From Robiginitomaculum sp. (GTDB taxonomy: Bacteria; Pseudomonadota; Alphaproteobacteria; Caulobacterales; Maricaulaceae), in assembly GCA_021776515.1 (NCBI GenBank), contig JAJFFS010000017.1:124001-188000 (forward strand): DNA of 64,000 bases, given 5' to 3'. The notes beneath the pieces are model-generated. The model was not told the DNA's origin, did not search any database, and saw only the letters and a list, made by a program, of their open reading frames with translations. A program made the position numbers and the translations under genes. Position 1 is the first letter of the stretch. The number at the start of each line of letters is the position of its first letter. Positions 27,758-36,389 of this stretch are shown here, piece after piece.

Positions 27758-29122
27758 ATGGCTACGAAACCACCACAAAATGACGGCGAACGTTTTACCG
27801 GTCACGGGTCTGAATGGCGCGATGCAGACCTTAGCCGCGAAGAGGCGATGGTCGCCACATCATGGGTAGAACAGAAAATTGATAAACGCTCCATGCTGAC
27901 CAACAAGGATCGCGTACACGACATTCGTGATGTGATGTGGCAGCTGGAAAAAGAGGGCGAGATCAAGGTTCACCGGGTTAGTGAGCAGCATGAGCCGATC
28001 ATGGCCAAGACGCTTTACGGCTGGGACAAAAAAATCCCCACCAATCAGCTTTGGCATCATAAATCCTGCGGTCAGTGCGGCAATATTCCGGGCTATCCGG
28101 CGTCTTTGCTTTGGCTGATGAACATGATGGACATCCGCTATCTGGATGAAACCGACCAGACCTCCTGCACCGCGTGGAATTATCATGGTTCGGGCATTGG
28201 TAACATCGAAAGTCTGGCCGCCGTTTTTCTGCGTAATTTTCATCAGGCCTATGTTTCGGCCAAGGCCGAGGGCAAGCCCGAGGGGTATTATTACCCACTG
28301 GTGCATTGCGGTACATCCTTTGGTAATTACAAGGAAGTGCGCGAGTTTTTATTGCTCTCGTCAGAGCTGCGTGAGCGGGTAAAGAAAATTCTGGGCAAGC
28401 TTGACCGCCTCGTTGATGGCAAGCTGCTGATCCCCGAAGAAGTGGTGCATTATACCGAATGGGCGCACGTGATGCGCGGGCGCATCAAAGAGCACCAGGT
28501 GATTGATTGCGCCAACATTCGCGCCACCATCCACCCGGCCTGTCATGTTTATAAAATGATCCCGCAGGACGTGATTTACGATGATGATGTGCTTGATGGA
28601 AACCGCGTGGCGGTATCCACCGGACTTATTCAGGAAATGGGCGCACAAATCATAGATTATTCCACCTGGTATGATTGCTGCGGTTTTGGCTTTCGCCACA
28701 TCATTTCAGAGCGCGAATTTACCCGTTCTTATGCCATAGACCGCAAGATCAAGGTGGCTGTTGAAGAGGCCAATTCAGACGTCATGATCGGCCATGATAC
28801 GGGCTGCATCACCACGCTGGACAAGAACCAGTGGATTGGTCAGGCCGAGGGTAAAAACTATGACCTGCCGGTCATATCCGATGTGCAGTTTGCCGCGCTG
28901 GTTTGCGGGGCGCATCCTTATAAAATTGTACAATCGCACTGGCATGCGTCATCCACCGAGAAACTGTTTGAAAAGCTGGGCATAGACTGGCGCGCCAAAA
29001 AGGCCGAGTTCGAGGATTACCTCAAACAAATCGAGGCTGGCGGCGAACAGGAAAACCTTTACGACCCCCGCCGCCGCATTACCGGTGGGCCGGGCTATAA
29101 AAAGCTAGAGCAAATCACATGA
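27758..29122 (+). CDS. hdrB1: sHdrB1, cysteine-rich subunit of sulfur-oxidising Hdr-like complex
   Basis: A 454-residue HdrB-type protein, longer than its paralogue HdrB2 by an N-terminal extension of about 90 residues. Cysteine motifs expected to hold non-cubane clusters are C104-G-Q-C107, C137, IHPACHVYKM, YDCCGFGFRH and HDTGC. This is the probable site of substrate chemistry. Starts at ATG 27758, 18 bp after hdrC1, and overlaps hdrA by ATGA. HdrB1 and HdrB2 in the same operon are characteristic of sHdr systems and not of methanogen HdrABC. Confidence 0.92.
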   Translation: MATKPPQNDGERFTGHGSEWRDADLSREEAMVATSWVEQKIDKRSMLTNKDRVHDIRDVMWQLEKEGEIKVHRVSEQHEPIMAKTLYGWDKKIPTNQLWHHKSCGQCGNIPGYPASLLWLMNMMDIRYLDETDQTSCTAWNYHGSGIGNIESLAAVFLRNFHQAYVSAKAEGKPEGYYYPLVHCGTSFGNYKEVREFLLLSSELRERVKKILGKLDRLVDGKLLIPEEVVHYTEWAHVMRGRIKEHQVIDCANIRATIHPACHVYKMIPQDVIYDDDVLDGNRVAVSTGLIQEMGAQIIDYSTWYDCCGFGFRHIISEREFTRSYAIDRKIKVAVEEANSDVMIGHDTGCITTLDKNQWIGQAEGKNYDLPVISDVQFAALVCGAHPYKIVQSHWHASSTEKLFEKLGIDWRAKKAEFEDYLKQIEAGGEQENLYDPRRRITGGPGYKKLEQIT

Positions 29123-30171
29123 GCACCAAACCGATACTCATCGTTGGTGGTGGCCCCGCCGGGCTAGCCGCCGCGCATGCACTGGCCAGTGTTGGCCAGA
29201 AATCTATCATTGTGGAAAAGAAAGACAGCCTCGGCGGCACCCCCATTCATTCGGGCTATGCCAAGCTGGTGCCCTCTGGTGAGTGGGCCAAGGACGCCAT
29301 TGGCGGCATGGTTGACCGGGTGACGGGCAATAAGCTGGTCACCGTAAAAACCGGCACCACGGTTTCTGAATTTTCCGGTAAGCCGGGTAATTTTTCTGTG
29401 AAATACTCTAAAGGCAAAGGCAATGCGGTTAGTGCGGCTGTATTGTGTACCGGCTTTACCCATTTTGACAGCATCAACAAGCCCGAATGGGGTTTTGGCA
29501 GCTTTCCTGATGTGGTGACCACCACCCAGGTCGAACAAATGATTTCCTCGGGGCAGGGGGTGCGCCGCCCGTCCAACGGAGAAAAACCAAAACGTGTGGC
29601 AATATTGCTCTGCGTTGGTTCGCGTGACCGGCAAATTGGCCGCGAATGGTGCTCGAAAATATGCTGTTCAGTATCGGCCAATCTGGCCATGGAAATTCGC
29701 GAGGAACTGCCTGATTGCCATGTCTATGTCTATTATATGGACATTCGCACCTTTGGCCTTCTGGAAACCAAATACTATTGGAAAAGCCAGGAAGAGTTCA
29801 AAGTTAAATACATCAAGGCCCGCATTGCCGAGGTCACCTCGGACGGCGACAAGGTTATCGTCAAGGGCGAGGATACGCTGGTCAAGCGCCCGATCACCAT
29901 CCCGTTTGACATGGTGGTTCATGCGGTGGGCATGGACCCCAATGTGGATAATTTGCTGATCTCGTCCATTTTTGATGTGGATCTGGAACCCAATGGGTTT
30001 ATCGACCGGGCCAGTTCCTATGGCGGCATGGGGGCCAGCTCCCGCGAGGGGGTGTTCGTTGCCGGTTCAGCCATGGGGCCGGAAACCATTGATGATTCAA
30101 TTGCCCAGGGGCAGGCGGCGGCATTTTCTGCGCTGGCCATTGCCAATGGCCAACTGGCCGCAGCGGAGTAA
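29119..30171 (+). CDS. hdrA: sHdrA, FAD subunit of sulfur-oxidising Hdr-like complex
   Basis: A 350-residue flavoprotein. It begins with a dinucleotide-binding loop (ILIVGGGPAGLAAAHAL, GGGPAG at 10-15) and continues with LLCVGSRDR, then WCSKICCSVSANLAMEI with cysteines 178, 182 and 183, and the C-terminal FAD segment GVFVAGSAMGPETIDDSIAQGQAAA. It is much shorter than methanogen HdrA because the extra ferredoxin-like modules are missing, as in known sHdrA. It overlaps hdrB1 by 4 bp. A palindromic repeat separates it from the next operon gene. Confidence 0.93.
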   Translation: MSTKPILIVGGGPAGLAAAHALASVGQKSIIVEKKDSLGGTPIHSGYAKLVPSGEWAKDAIGGMVDRVTGNKLVTVKTGTTVSEFSGKPGNFSVKYSKGKGNAVSAAVLCTGFTHFDSINKPEWGFGSFPDVVTTTQVEQMISSGQGVRRPSNGEKPKRVAILLCVGSRDRQIGREWCSKICCSVSANLAMEIREELPDCHVYVYYMDIRTFGLLETKYYWKSQEEFKVKYIKARIAEVTSDGDKVIVKGEDTLVKRPITIPFDMVVHAVGMDPNVDNLLISSIFDVDLEPNGFIDRASSYGGMGASSREGVFVAGSAMGPETIDDSIAQGQAAAFSALAIANGQLAAAE

Positions 30172-30241
30172 GCAAGATCAATATTGTGAAACAATTTATT
30201 GATAGCACACGATTAAGGCCGCGCGTGTCTCCATCACCAGT

Positions 30242-30338
30242 GTGTCACCCCGGAAGCCTTTTGGCTATCCGGGGCCTATTTTGCGCGGCAGTTTTGCAAT
30301 GGGTCCCGGATAAAGCTCCGCTTTTCCGGGATGACACG
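30242..30338. repeat. Composite palindromic intergenic repeat, copy 2 (inside sHdr operon)
   Basis: Begins GTGTCACCCCGGAAGCC, has the internal hairpin CCCCGG/CCGGGG, and ends TCCGGGATGACAC, the same outer layout as 1369-1469. It fills most of the 200 bp between hdrA and the next operon gene. It may act as a processing, stability or attenuation hairpin. Confidence 0.8.
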
Positions 30339-30372
30339 ACTTTTGACCTTGTTGATGGGGCTGTGGTCTAAG

Positions 30373-31245
30373 ATGTTGTCCTTTCTCAATAATTCAAAAA
30401 AGGATAAACCCGCGGGCGAGGCACGTCCGCAATTGCAGCTTTCCGGGCCTGTCTTGCAACAAGCCTTGCAAAGTCTGGTTCAGGGATGCGAGCCTTTGGG
30501 CGGTATCGAGCGTTATATTGCCGCCTTGAAGCTAAAATCCACGCTGTTTCAGGAAGCCTTGCTGGAAGGCCGTCATGAAACCATGACAGTGGAGACCTTT
30601 GCCGGTTTGTGCGCCTTTATGTCCACGGTGCGCCGCCGCATTGCCCCTTATCTGGAACCAGAGGAATTTACCGCGCTTAAAGGCGCTGTTGGTGATTTGC
30701 TTGATGGCCGTGAAGATACATCCACCGCAGATGACCGCCTGACCGCCTTTTGCGCAGCATTTCCTGATGATAAAAAACACCGCTGGGTGCGCGACCTGGC
30801 GGCAGAAATTTTGCATAATGTGGACCCGGAGCGCTATCCGTTAATGACCCGCTGGATGTGGGACAGGCAAGCCAATACCGGGGTATTACGCGAGCTATGG
30901 TTTGATGATGAAATTGACCACATTACCCTGGATATTTCAGATAGATACATCACTTTCCTCACCTTACGCGCAGAGGTCAGTTTGTATTTGAGCGAGAATG
31001 GTATTTTCCGCGATGTCCAGTGTTATATGGACCTTTTATGTGCGCAGATTTACGCCGATTATATTTGCGCCCAGGGCGGGTCATATTTGCGTACCGATTT
31101 TTCTTCACCGCAGGACCCGATGGAATACACGCGCCGACTTTTGGGGCTGGACGGGGTGAAGGCCAATACTAACAAAACACGTCTTAAATCCATCGATGGC
31201 ACGGCTTTCGTGCTTGATGATGCTAACCTCTTGCAACAGAACTGA
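30373..31245 (+). CDS. Conserved unknown protein of type I sHdr operons
   Basis: A protein of about 290 residues at the position between hdrA and hdrC2 where type I sHdr operons carry a conserved gene usually called hyp. I recognise no domain. It is mostly helical and acidic, with few cysteines (about four), so it is unlikely to bind iron-sulfur clusters. Segments such as LFQEALLEGRHETMTVETFAGLCAFMSTVRRRI and PERYPLMTRWMWDRQANTGVLRELWF recall helical repeat or scaffold proteins. Start is uncertain: ATG 30373 is taken, but ATG 30355 is in frame and neither has a strong ribosome-binding site. hdrC2 follows 8 bp later. Confidence 0.82.
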   Translation: MLSFLNNSKKDKPAGEARPQLQLSGPVLQQALQSLVQGCEPLGGIERYIAALKLKSTLFQEALLEGRHETMTVETFAGLCAFMSTVRRRIAPYLEPEEFTALKGAVGDLLDGREDTSTADDRLTAFCAAFPDDKKHRWVRDLAAEILHNVDPERYPLMTRWMWDRQANTGVLRELWFDDEIDHITLDISDRYITFLTLRAEVSLYLSENGIFRDVQCYMDLLCAQIYADYICAQGGSYLRTDFSSPQDPMEYTRRLLGLDGVKANTNKTRLKSIDGTAFVLDDANLLQQN

Positions 31246-31253
31246 GCGAACTC

Positions 31254-31994
31254 ATGGCTATTCATGAAAAAAACCTGATCCGCCCGGAAAACATCAAAAC
31301 CCACGATAATCTGGTTATTGATGGTGTGGATGTTTCCGGCCATTGGAGCACGTTTATCGAAACCCGTGTGGTTACCGATTATAACGAGCAATTGCAGGAA
31401 GAAATCGCGGCGCTGCCGGGCGGGGAGTACATCCACAGGTGCTGGCAATGTGGCTCGTGCACCAATGCCTGTACGGTCAACGCTATTAACCCAGATTTTA
31501 ACCCGCGCTACTGGATTTACCTTATTCGCATGGGCATGGAATCCGAGCTTCTGCGCGACAAGGAAATTATCTGGCAGTGCGTATCGTGTAATAAATGCAC
31601 CTATGCCTGCCCGCGTGATGTGGTGCCCGAAGGGGTGATGAAGGCCACGGCCCACTGGCTGGAGCTAAAAGGCCACACTGAAACCACACCCTCGACCATA
31701 TTTGATACCATCTTTACCGATCAGGTGGTGAATACCGGCAAGATTGAAGATGGGGCCATTATCAAGAACTTCCTTCTGCAAACCAAACAGCCGCTTATTC
31801 AGGACTGGCTGGTTCAGATGGTCAAACAGATGATCTGGAACTTGCCGATCAAATTTTTAATGAATATGGGCCTGGCCACTATTTTCCACCCCCGTACAAA
31901 ACGCTGGGATAAAACCCGGGACGCCATCCGTGAACATATTGCCGAGGAAAAGGCCGCTGAGCGTGCTGCGCTTGGCCTTGATGCTGCCGAATAG
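31254..31994 (+). CDS. hdrC2: sHdrC2, second iron-sulfur subunit of Hdr-like complex
   Basis: A 246-residue paralogue of HdrC1 with two [4Fe-4S] motifs, C63-x2-C66-x2-C69-x3-C73 (RCWQCGSCTNACT) and C109-x2-C112-x2-C115-x3-C119 (WQCVSCNKCTYACP), followed by PRDVVPEGVMKATAHWLELKG. Helical C-terminal half. ATG 31254 lies 8 bp after the preceding stop; hdrB2 starts 10 bp downstream. Duplicate C and B subunits mark the sulfur-oxidising version of the complex. Confidence 0.93.
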   Translation: MAIHEKNLIRPENIKTHDNLVIDGVDVSGHWSTFIETRVVTDYNEQLQEEIAALPGGEYIHRCWQCGSCTNACTVNAINPDFNPRYWIYLIRMGMESELLRDKEIIWQCVSCNKCTYACPRDVVPEGVMKATAHWLELKGHTETTPSTIFDTIFTDQVVNTGKIEDGAIIKNFLLQTKQPLIQDWLVQMVKQMIWNLPIKFLMNMGLATIFHPRTKRWDKTRDAIREHIAEEKAAERAALGLDAAE

Positions 31995-32004
31995 GAATTT
32001 AATT

Positions 32005-32940
32005 ATGCCGGAACGCAAAGAAAAATACAAAAAAGTCGCCTATTACCACGGCTGTGCGCTCGAAGGTTCGGGGCAGCCCTATAATACCTCAACGCGCGCC
32101 ATTGCTAAAAAGCTGGACCTGGAACTTGTGGACATCAAGAACTGGAATTGCTGCGGCGCCATGGAGGTCAAGAATGTTGATCCTGAAATTCAGACTTATC
32201 TATCGTCACGAGTAATGTCTTTGGCCCATAATGACATGGGGCAGGATGTGGTGATGGCACCGTGTAACGGCTGTTATCACAACCTCAAAAAGGCTGAATA
32301 CGACATCGCTAACAAGGAAAAATCCCGCGAGGTGGTCGAGAAAATCTCCGCCAAGGCAGATCATCCTAAATATGAAGCCGGGCAAGTGGAAACCATTCAT
32401 GCACTGGATTGGCTAAAGTTTGGCTATGGCGAGGATGAGTTAAAGGCGAAAATCAAGGGCGGCCTTAAAGGCCTGAAAGTCGCCAATTATTACGGTTGTA
32501 TGTACACGCGCCCGCGCCATATTTTCCCCGAAAAAGATCAAGGCGGCGATAGTGATAGCACCTCGCAGCCGCATTATATGGATGACCTTCTGGCCATTGC
32601 CGGGGCAGAGAATGTAGACTTTCCCCTGAAAACCGCCTGTTGCGGTGGGGCGCATACATTGTCGGATAGCGACACCTCAACCAAACTGGTGCTGAATATC
32701 CTGCAAGCCGCTGAAGCTGCTGGCGCGGATGTTATCGCCACCGAGTGTCCAACCTGCCATAGCGGGCTGGAGATGCACCAGATACGTGCGCTGAAACGCA
32801 TGTCAGCCGAGACCAATGTGAAGGTGATTTACTTTACCCAATTGCTGGGGCTGGCCCTGGGCTTGAGCGCCCGCAAAGTGGGCATCCATGAAAACGTCTC
32901 TAACTCAATTCCCATGTTAAAGGCTAAGAAAATCGCATGA
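32005..32940 (+). CDS. hdrB2: sHdrB2, second cysteine-rich subunit of Hdr-like complex
   Basis: A 311-residue HdrB with two complete CCG-type domains: C17 (YYHGCALEG), C49-C50-G (WNCCGAMEV), APCNGCYHN in the first half, and NYYGCMYTRP, TACCGGAHT, TECPTCHSG in the second half. These ligate the non-cubane [4Fe-4S] clusters known from heterodisulfide reductase. Start ATG 32005 is preceded by TAGGAA; the frame is open further upstream but would run into hdrC2. It overlaps the next gene by ATGA (32937-32940). Confidence 0.94.
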   Translation: MPERKEKYKKVAYYHGCALEGSGQPYNTSTRAIAKKLDLELVDIKNWNCCGAMEVKNVDPEIQTYLSSRVMSLAHNDMGQDVVMAPCNGCYHNLKKAEYDIANKEKSREVVEKISAKADHPKYEAGQVETIHALDWLKFGYGEDELKAKIKGGLKGLKVANYYGCMYTRPRHIFPEKDQGGDSDSTSQPHYMDDLLAIAGAENVDFPLKTACCGGAHTLSDSDTSTKLVLNILQAAEAAGADVIATECPTCHSGLEMHQIRALKRMSAETNVKVIYFTQLLGLALGLSARKVGIHENVSNSIPMLKAKKIA

Positions 32941-33353
32941 GGCCTGTTGCTGACATTGGAAAAGCCTTGGAGGCACCTTTACCAGAGAATGATCCGCTGG
33001 CGGCAGCAATATTCATGCTGCATGCGGGCGAGGAAATTCTGGAGCACTGGCTGGCTGCCCACGACAAGACCCCAACGGATGAAATGAAAGAGGGCTTTCG
33101 CATTCTGGCTTTGCACCGCCAGGGTGCCAAGGGCGATCCCAGCTTTAATGCGTGCCGCGAAACGGCGCGTGAGCTGGTTTACCATTATAACATCATCCGC
33201 CTTGAGCCAGATCACGCAGACACGCTAAAACGACTTTCCATGATGCGGCTTGTGGCCAATCACCTCTTTCTATTTGTTAGCGGTAAAATGGAAGTCGCCG
33301 GACTGGGAGAGTTTTGTTGCTCTTCCAAACCAATACGGCTAAACACTATATAA
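32937..33353 (+). CDS. Unknown 138-residue protein between sHdrB2 and LbpA
   Basis: I do not recognise this protein. It is soluble, predicted largely helical and starts with ATG overlapping the hdrB2 stop by 4 bp, so it is translated with the complex. Histidines are frequent (LHAGEEILEHWLAAHD, LALHRQGAKG, ELVYHYNIIRLEPDHAD, LVANHLFLF), and there is a double cysteine near the C-terminus (EFCCSSKP). The latter could be a sulfur or metal site. Its position just before lbpA suggests a role in LbpA function or complex assembly; that is inference from context only. Confidence 0.85.
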   Translation: MRPVADIGKALEAPLPENDPLAAAIFMLHAGEEILEHWLAAHDKTPTDEMKEGFRILALHRQGAKGDPSFNACRETARELVYHYNIIRLEPDHADTLKRLSMMRLVANHLFLFVSGKMEVAGLGEFCCSSKPIRLNTI

Positions 33354-33380
33354 TTATTTTAACCATAAGGATTCTTAATT

Positions 33381-33818
33381 ATGCCAGACGTTCGCGGTTG
33401 CCATTTTCCTGAAGACCTTCTTTACGATGTTGAAAATCATATTTGGGTACAGGAACAGGGTGACGGAAAAATCAGGTTAGGCATGACTTCTGTGGCCACC
33501 GCCATGGCTGGGCAACTGGTTGCTTTTACGCCAAAAAAGCTGGGCCGCAGTGTCAAGGCCGGGCGTTCATGTGCGACGGTGGAATCTGGTAAATGGGTTG
33601 GCCCGGCAAAATCTCTGGCTGGCGGCGAAGTTGTGGCTTCAAATGAGGCTTTAATTGCCAAGCCGGATCTGGCCAATGATGACCCTTATGCCAACTGGAT
33701 GGTTGAAATTGCCGCCGAGGACTGGGACAGCATTAAAGGTGGTTATGTTTCCGGTGCTGACGTAGCTGCGCCCTATGAGGCCAAGATGGAAACCGATGGT
33801 TTCACCGGGTGTGAATAA
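33381..33818 (+). CDS. lbpA: LbpA, lipoate-binding GcvH-like protein of sulfur oxidation
   Basis: A 145-residue GcvH-fold protein. The N-terminal GCHFPEDLLYDVENHIWVQ and GKIRLGMTSVATAMAGQLVAFTPKKLG match the H-protein family. The lipoyl lysine is Lys71 in ATVESGKWVGPAKS, which differs from the VESVKAASD context of glycine-cleavage H proteins and is like the LbpA branch. In known systems lipoyl-LbpA carries the sulfur substrate for sHdr. No gcvT or gcvP is nearby. It lies 27 bp after orf138 and is the last gene of the operon. A palindromic repeat follows. Confidence 0.92.
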   Translation: MPDVRGCHFPEDLLYDVENHIWVQEQGDGKIRLGMTSVATAMAGQLVAFTPKKLGRSVKAGRSCATVESGKWVGPAKSLAGGEVVASNEALIAKPDLANDDPYANWMVEIAAEDWDSIKGGYVSGADVAAPYEAKMETDGFTGCE

Positions 33819-33830
33819 AGCTCTCACCTT

Positions 33831-33909
33831 GTCATTATCCGATCAGTTCGGGTAATCCAGATATAATTGATAAGAAAGACTGGATTGCCGGTACAAGACC
33901 GGCAATGAC
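33831..33909. repeat. Nested palindrome after lbpA, possibly the operon end
   Basis: Outer ends GTCATT and AATGAC and inner CCAG/CTGG are inverted, with hairpins ATCCGATCAGTTCGGGTAA and GCCGGTACAAGACCGGC. The left half resembles 1319-1345. It could serve as a transcript-end stem although no T-run follows. Confidence 0.7.
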
Positions 33910-33998
33910 AGCTTGTACTATTTTACGAGTACGGGTAAACGCAAAACCCTCAAGCGTTTCTGACGCATAAACCCCGTATGCGAAAGGAAAATTGAGAC

Positions 33999-35237
33999 AT
34001 GTCACAATCTTTCAAATCGCGTAATGCGCTCGCCTTTATCTTTATTACCGTGCTTATCGATATGGCCGGGTTTGGTATTATCATGCCAATTCTGCCCGAC
34101 CTCATTCGTGAGTTGACAGGAAAGGACCTGGCCGGAGCCAGCTATTATGCGGGGGCGTTAATGCTGGCCTTTGCCGGCATGCAATTCTTGTGTGCGCCTT
34201 TGGTAGGAAATTTAAGCGACAGGTTCGGCAGGCGACCGGTATTATTGTTCTCGCTGGCGGGGTTTGGCATCAACTACGCCCTCATGGCATTTGCGCCAAC
34301 GCTGGCATGGCTGTTTTTGGGGCGTTTGGTTGCGGGCGCATTCGGCGCAACATTTTCCACCGCCGGTGCCTTTATTGCCGATGTTTCACCGCCGGAAAAA
34401 CGCGCGGCAAACTTTGGTCTGATCGGAGCCGCCTTTGGGGTGGGGTTTATCATCGGCCCGGTTTTGGGTGGTTTGTTAGCCGGTTATGGTCTGCGTGCGC
34501 CATTTTTGGCCGCTGCCCTTCTGTCCATGCTGAACTTTGCCTATGGTTTGTTTGTGCTGCCAGAAACGCTCCCCCCCGAAAAACGCCGGGTATTTGAGTG
34601 GCGTCGCGCCAACCCGTTAGGGGCATTCTATCATCTACGCACCCGGCCTGTGGTTATGGGCATGGCCTGGGTCATGCTGTTCTTTGGGATCGCACATCAG
34701 GTTTACCCTTCTGTTTGGGCGTTTTACACACAGGAAAAGTTCAACTGGACACCGCTCGACATCGGCCTGTCCCTGGGTGTGGTCGGGGTAGTTTTTGGAC
34801 TCAGTCAGGCACTGGTCACGCGCTGGGCAATACCCCGGTTTGGCGAGGTGCGCTCTGCTACAATCGGGATCATCGTTATGGTGCTGACCTATCTGGGCTA
34901 TGCGCTGGCGCAGGCGGGCTGGCAGCTTTATGTGGTCACCATAGCGTCGTTTCTGTCTGCCCTGATTGGCCCGGCCATTCAGGGTATCATGTCCAACCGG
35001 ACCTCTGAGTCCGAACAGGGCGAACTGCAGGGTGCACTGGCCAGCGTGGCGGCGGTGGGGGCCATAATTGGGCCATTGATTTTTACAGGTTTGTTTGGTG
35101 TATTCAGCGCAAAAGATGCTGCCATTTATTTGCCGGGCGCACCATTTTTTGGGGCATCGGCACTGGCTGCATTAGCCTTTATTGCCTTCAGTTTTGCTGT
35201 CAAAAGAATGAAGGCAAATCCACACGTGGCAGAGTGA
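33999..35237 (+). CDS. MFS transporter, TetA-like multidrug or tetracycline efflux family
   Basis: A 412-residue, 12-helix major facilitator protein. The start resembles TetA-class drug/H+ antiporters: [21 protein letters not shown], then the motif A loop [14 protein letters not shown] between helices 2 and 3, [22 protein letters not shown] and [21 protein letters not shown] (motif C). Related alphaproteobacterial proteins are often annotated as TCR/Tet family without proven tetracycline transport, so the substrate is open. ATG 33999 follows AAAGGAAAA. The tgt gene begins 7 bp after the stop and is probably cotranscribed. Confidence 0.9.
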   Translation: MSQSFKSRNALAFIFITVLIDMAGFGIIMPILPDLIRELTGKDLAGASYYAGALMLAFAGMQFLCAPLVGNLSDRFGRRPVLLFSLAGFGINYALMAFAPTLAWLFLGRLVAGAFGATFSTAGAFIADVSPPEKRAANFGLIGAAFGVGFIIGPVLGGLLAGYGLRAPFLAAALLSMLNFAYGLFVLPETLPPEKRRVFEWRRANPLGAFYHLRTRPVVMGMAWVMLFFGIAHQVYPSVWAFYTQEKFNWTPLDIGLSLGVVGVVFGLSQALVTRWAIPRFGEVRSATIGIIVMVLTYLGYALAQAGWQLYVVTIASFLSALIGPAIQGIMSNRTSESEQGELQGALASVAAVGAIIGPLIFTGLFGVFSAKDAAIYLPGAPFFGASALAALAFIAFSFAVKRMKANPHVAE

Positions 35238-35244
35238 GGACATT

Positions 35245-36357
35245 GTGAGTAAATTTATCTTTGACATAAATGCCAGTAATGGCGCGGCGCGCACCGGCGT
35301 ATTGCATACCCCGCGCGGGGATATTCGCACCCCGGCCTTTATGCCGGTGGGCACGGCGGCAACGGTCAAGGCTATGACTATGGATATGGTGCGCGATGCC
35401 GGTGCCGATATTATTTTAGGCAACACGTATCACCTCATGCTGCGCCCGGGGGCAGAACGGATGCAGCGCCTTGGCGGCTTGCACAAGTTCTCCACCTGGG
35501 ATGGCCCGATATTGACAGATTCAGGTGGCTTCCAGGTGTTTTCGCTGGCCGCGCTTGCCAAAAAGTCAGAGGAGGGCGTTGCCTTTCAAAGCCATATTGA
35601 CGGCTCGCGTTATATGCTGACGCCGGAGCGTTCCATTGAAATACAGGCTGATCTTCTGGGCGCAGATATATCCATGCAGTTTGATGAATGCACGCCGTTT
35701 CCGGCTACCCATGATGAAGCCAAGGCATCGATGGAACTATCATTACGCTGGGGGGAGCGTTCTCGCACCGCCTTTGGCAAGCGGGAAACCCAGGCGCTTT
35801 TTGGTATTGTGCAAGGCTCAACTTTTGAGGACTTGCGCGAACAATCGGCAACGGCGCTCATCCAGATGGGTTTCGATGGCTATGCGGTGGGCGGTCTTGC
35901 TGTGGGCGAGGGATTTGACGCCATGGTGCGCACGCTGGACTTTACTGTACCCATGCTGCCTCATGAGCGGCCCCGGTATCTAATGGGGGTAGGACGCCCG
36001 ATTGATATTATCGAGGCCGTGGCACGCGGCATTGATATGTTTGATTGTGTTATTCCCACACGTTCGGGCCGCCACGGTCAGGCGTGGAGCGATGCCGGGC
36101 CGGTTAACTTGAAAAAAGCCTGCTTTGCCGAAGATAAAGAACCATTGGATGCCAGCAGTGATTGCCCGGCCAGCCGGGATTATTCACGCGCTTATTTGCA
36201 TCACCTTGTACGCGCGAACGAATACCTTGGTGCTATTTTGTTGTCATGGCACAATGTGGCGTATTACCAGAACCTTATGAGCCGCATACGTGAAGCTATT
36301 GCCGCCGGAACGCTGGACACATTACGCCAACATATCGTCGATGCGGGACGGTCCTGA
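35245..36357 (+). CDS. tgt: tRNA-guanine transglycosylase (with altered zinc site)
   Basis: A 370-residue enzyme that exchanges guanine-34 for preQ1 in GUN-anticodon tRNAs during queuosine synthesis. Catalytic regions are normal: [24 protein letters not shown] (general acid/base Asp), [17 protein letters not shown] and [13 protein letters not shown]. The C-terminal zinc site is not: in the stretch [18 protein letters not shown] the positions equivalent to the CxCxxC cysteines are Ser305, Cys307 and Ser310, with only the later His336 also kept. Start is GTG 35245 with GAGGA just upstream; no ATG is close. Confidence 0.93.
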   Translation: MSKFIFDINASNGAARTGVLHTPRGDIRTPAFMPVGTAATVKAMTMDMVRDAGADIILGNTYHLMLRPGAERMQRLGGLHKFSTWDGPILTDSGGFQVFSLAALAKKSEEGVAFQSHIDGSRYMLTPERSIEIQADLLGADISMQFDECTPFPATHDEAKASMELSLRWGERSRTAFGKRETQALFGIVQGSTFEDLREQSATALIQMGFDGYAVGGLAVGEGFDAMVRTLDFTVPMLPHERPRYLMGVGRPIDIIEAVARGIDMFDCVIPTRSGRHGQAWSDAGPVNLKKACFAEDKEPLDASSDCPASRDYSRAYLHHLVRANEYLGAILLSWHNVAYYQNLMSRIREAIAAGTLDTLRQHIVDAGRS

Positions 36358-36389
36358 CCCTGGTCAGCAATACTCTAAATATTTAAAAT

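Noticed and set aside
26996-32940. Methanogen-type heterodisulfide reductase
   Set aside because: Duplicate B and C subunits, a short HdrA and the dsrE/lbpA context point to the sulfur-oxidising version.
33381-33818. GcvH of the glycine cleavage system
   Set aside because: No gcvT or gcvP is nearby, the lysine context (ESGKWVGP) differs from GcvH, and the gene closes an sHdr operon.
34598-35008. 136-residue plus-strand frame within the MFS gene (with another at 34190-34597)
   Set aside because: Both overlap the clearly conserved transporter in a different frame and resemble no protein.
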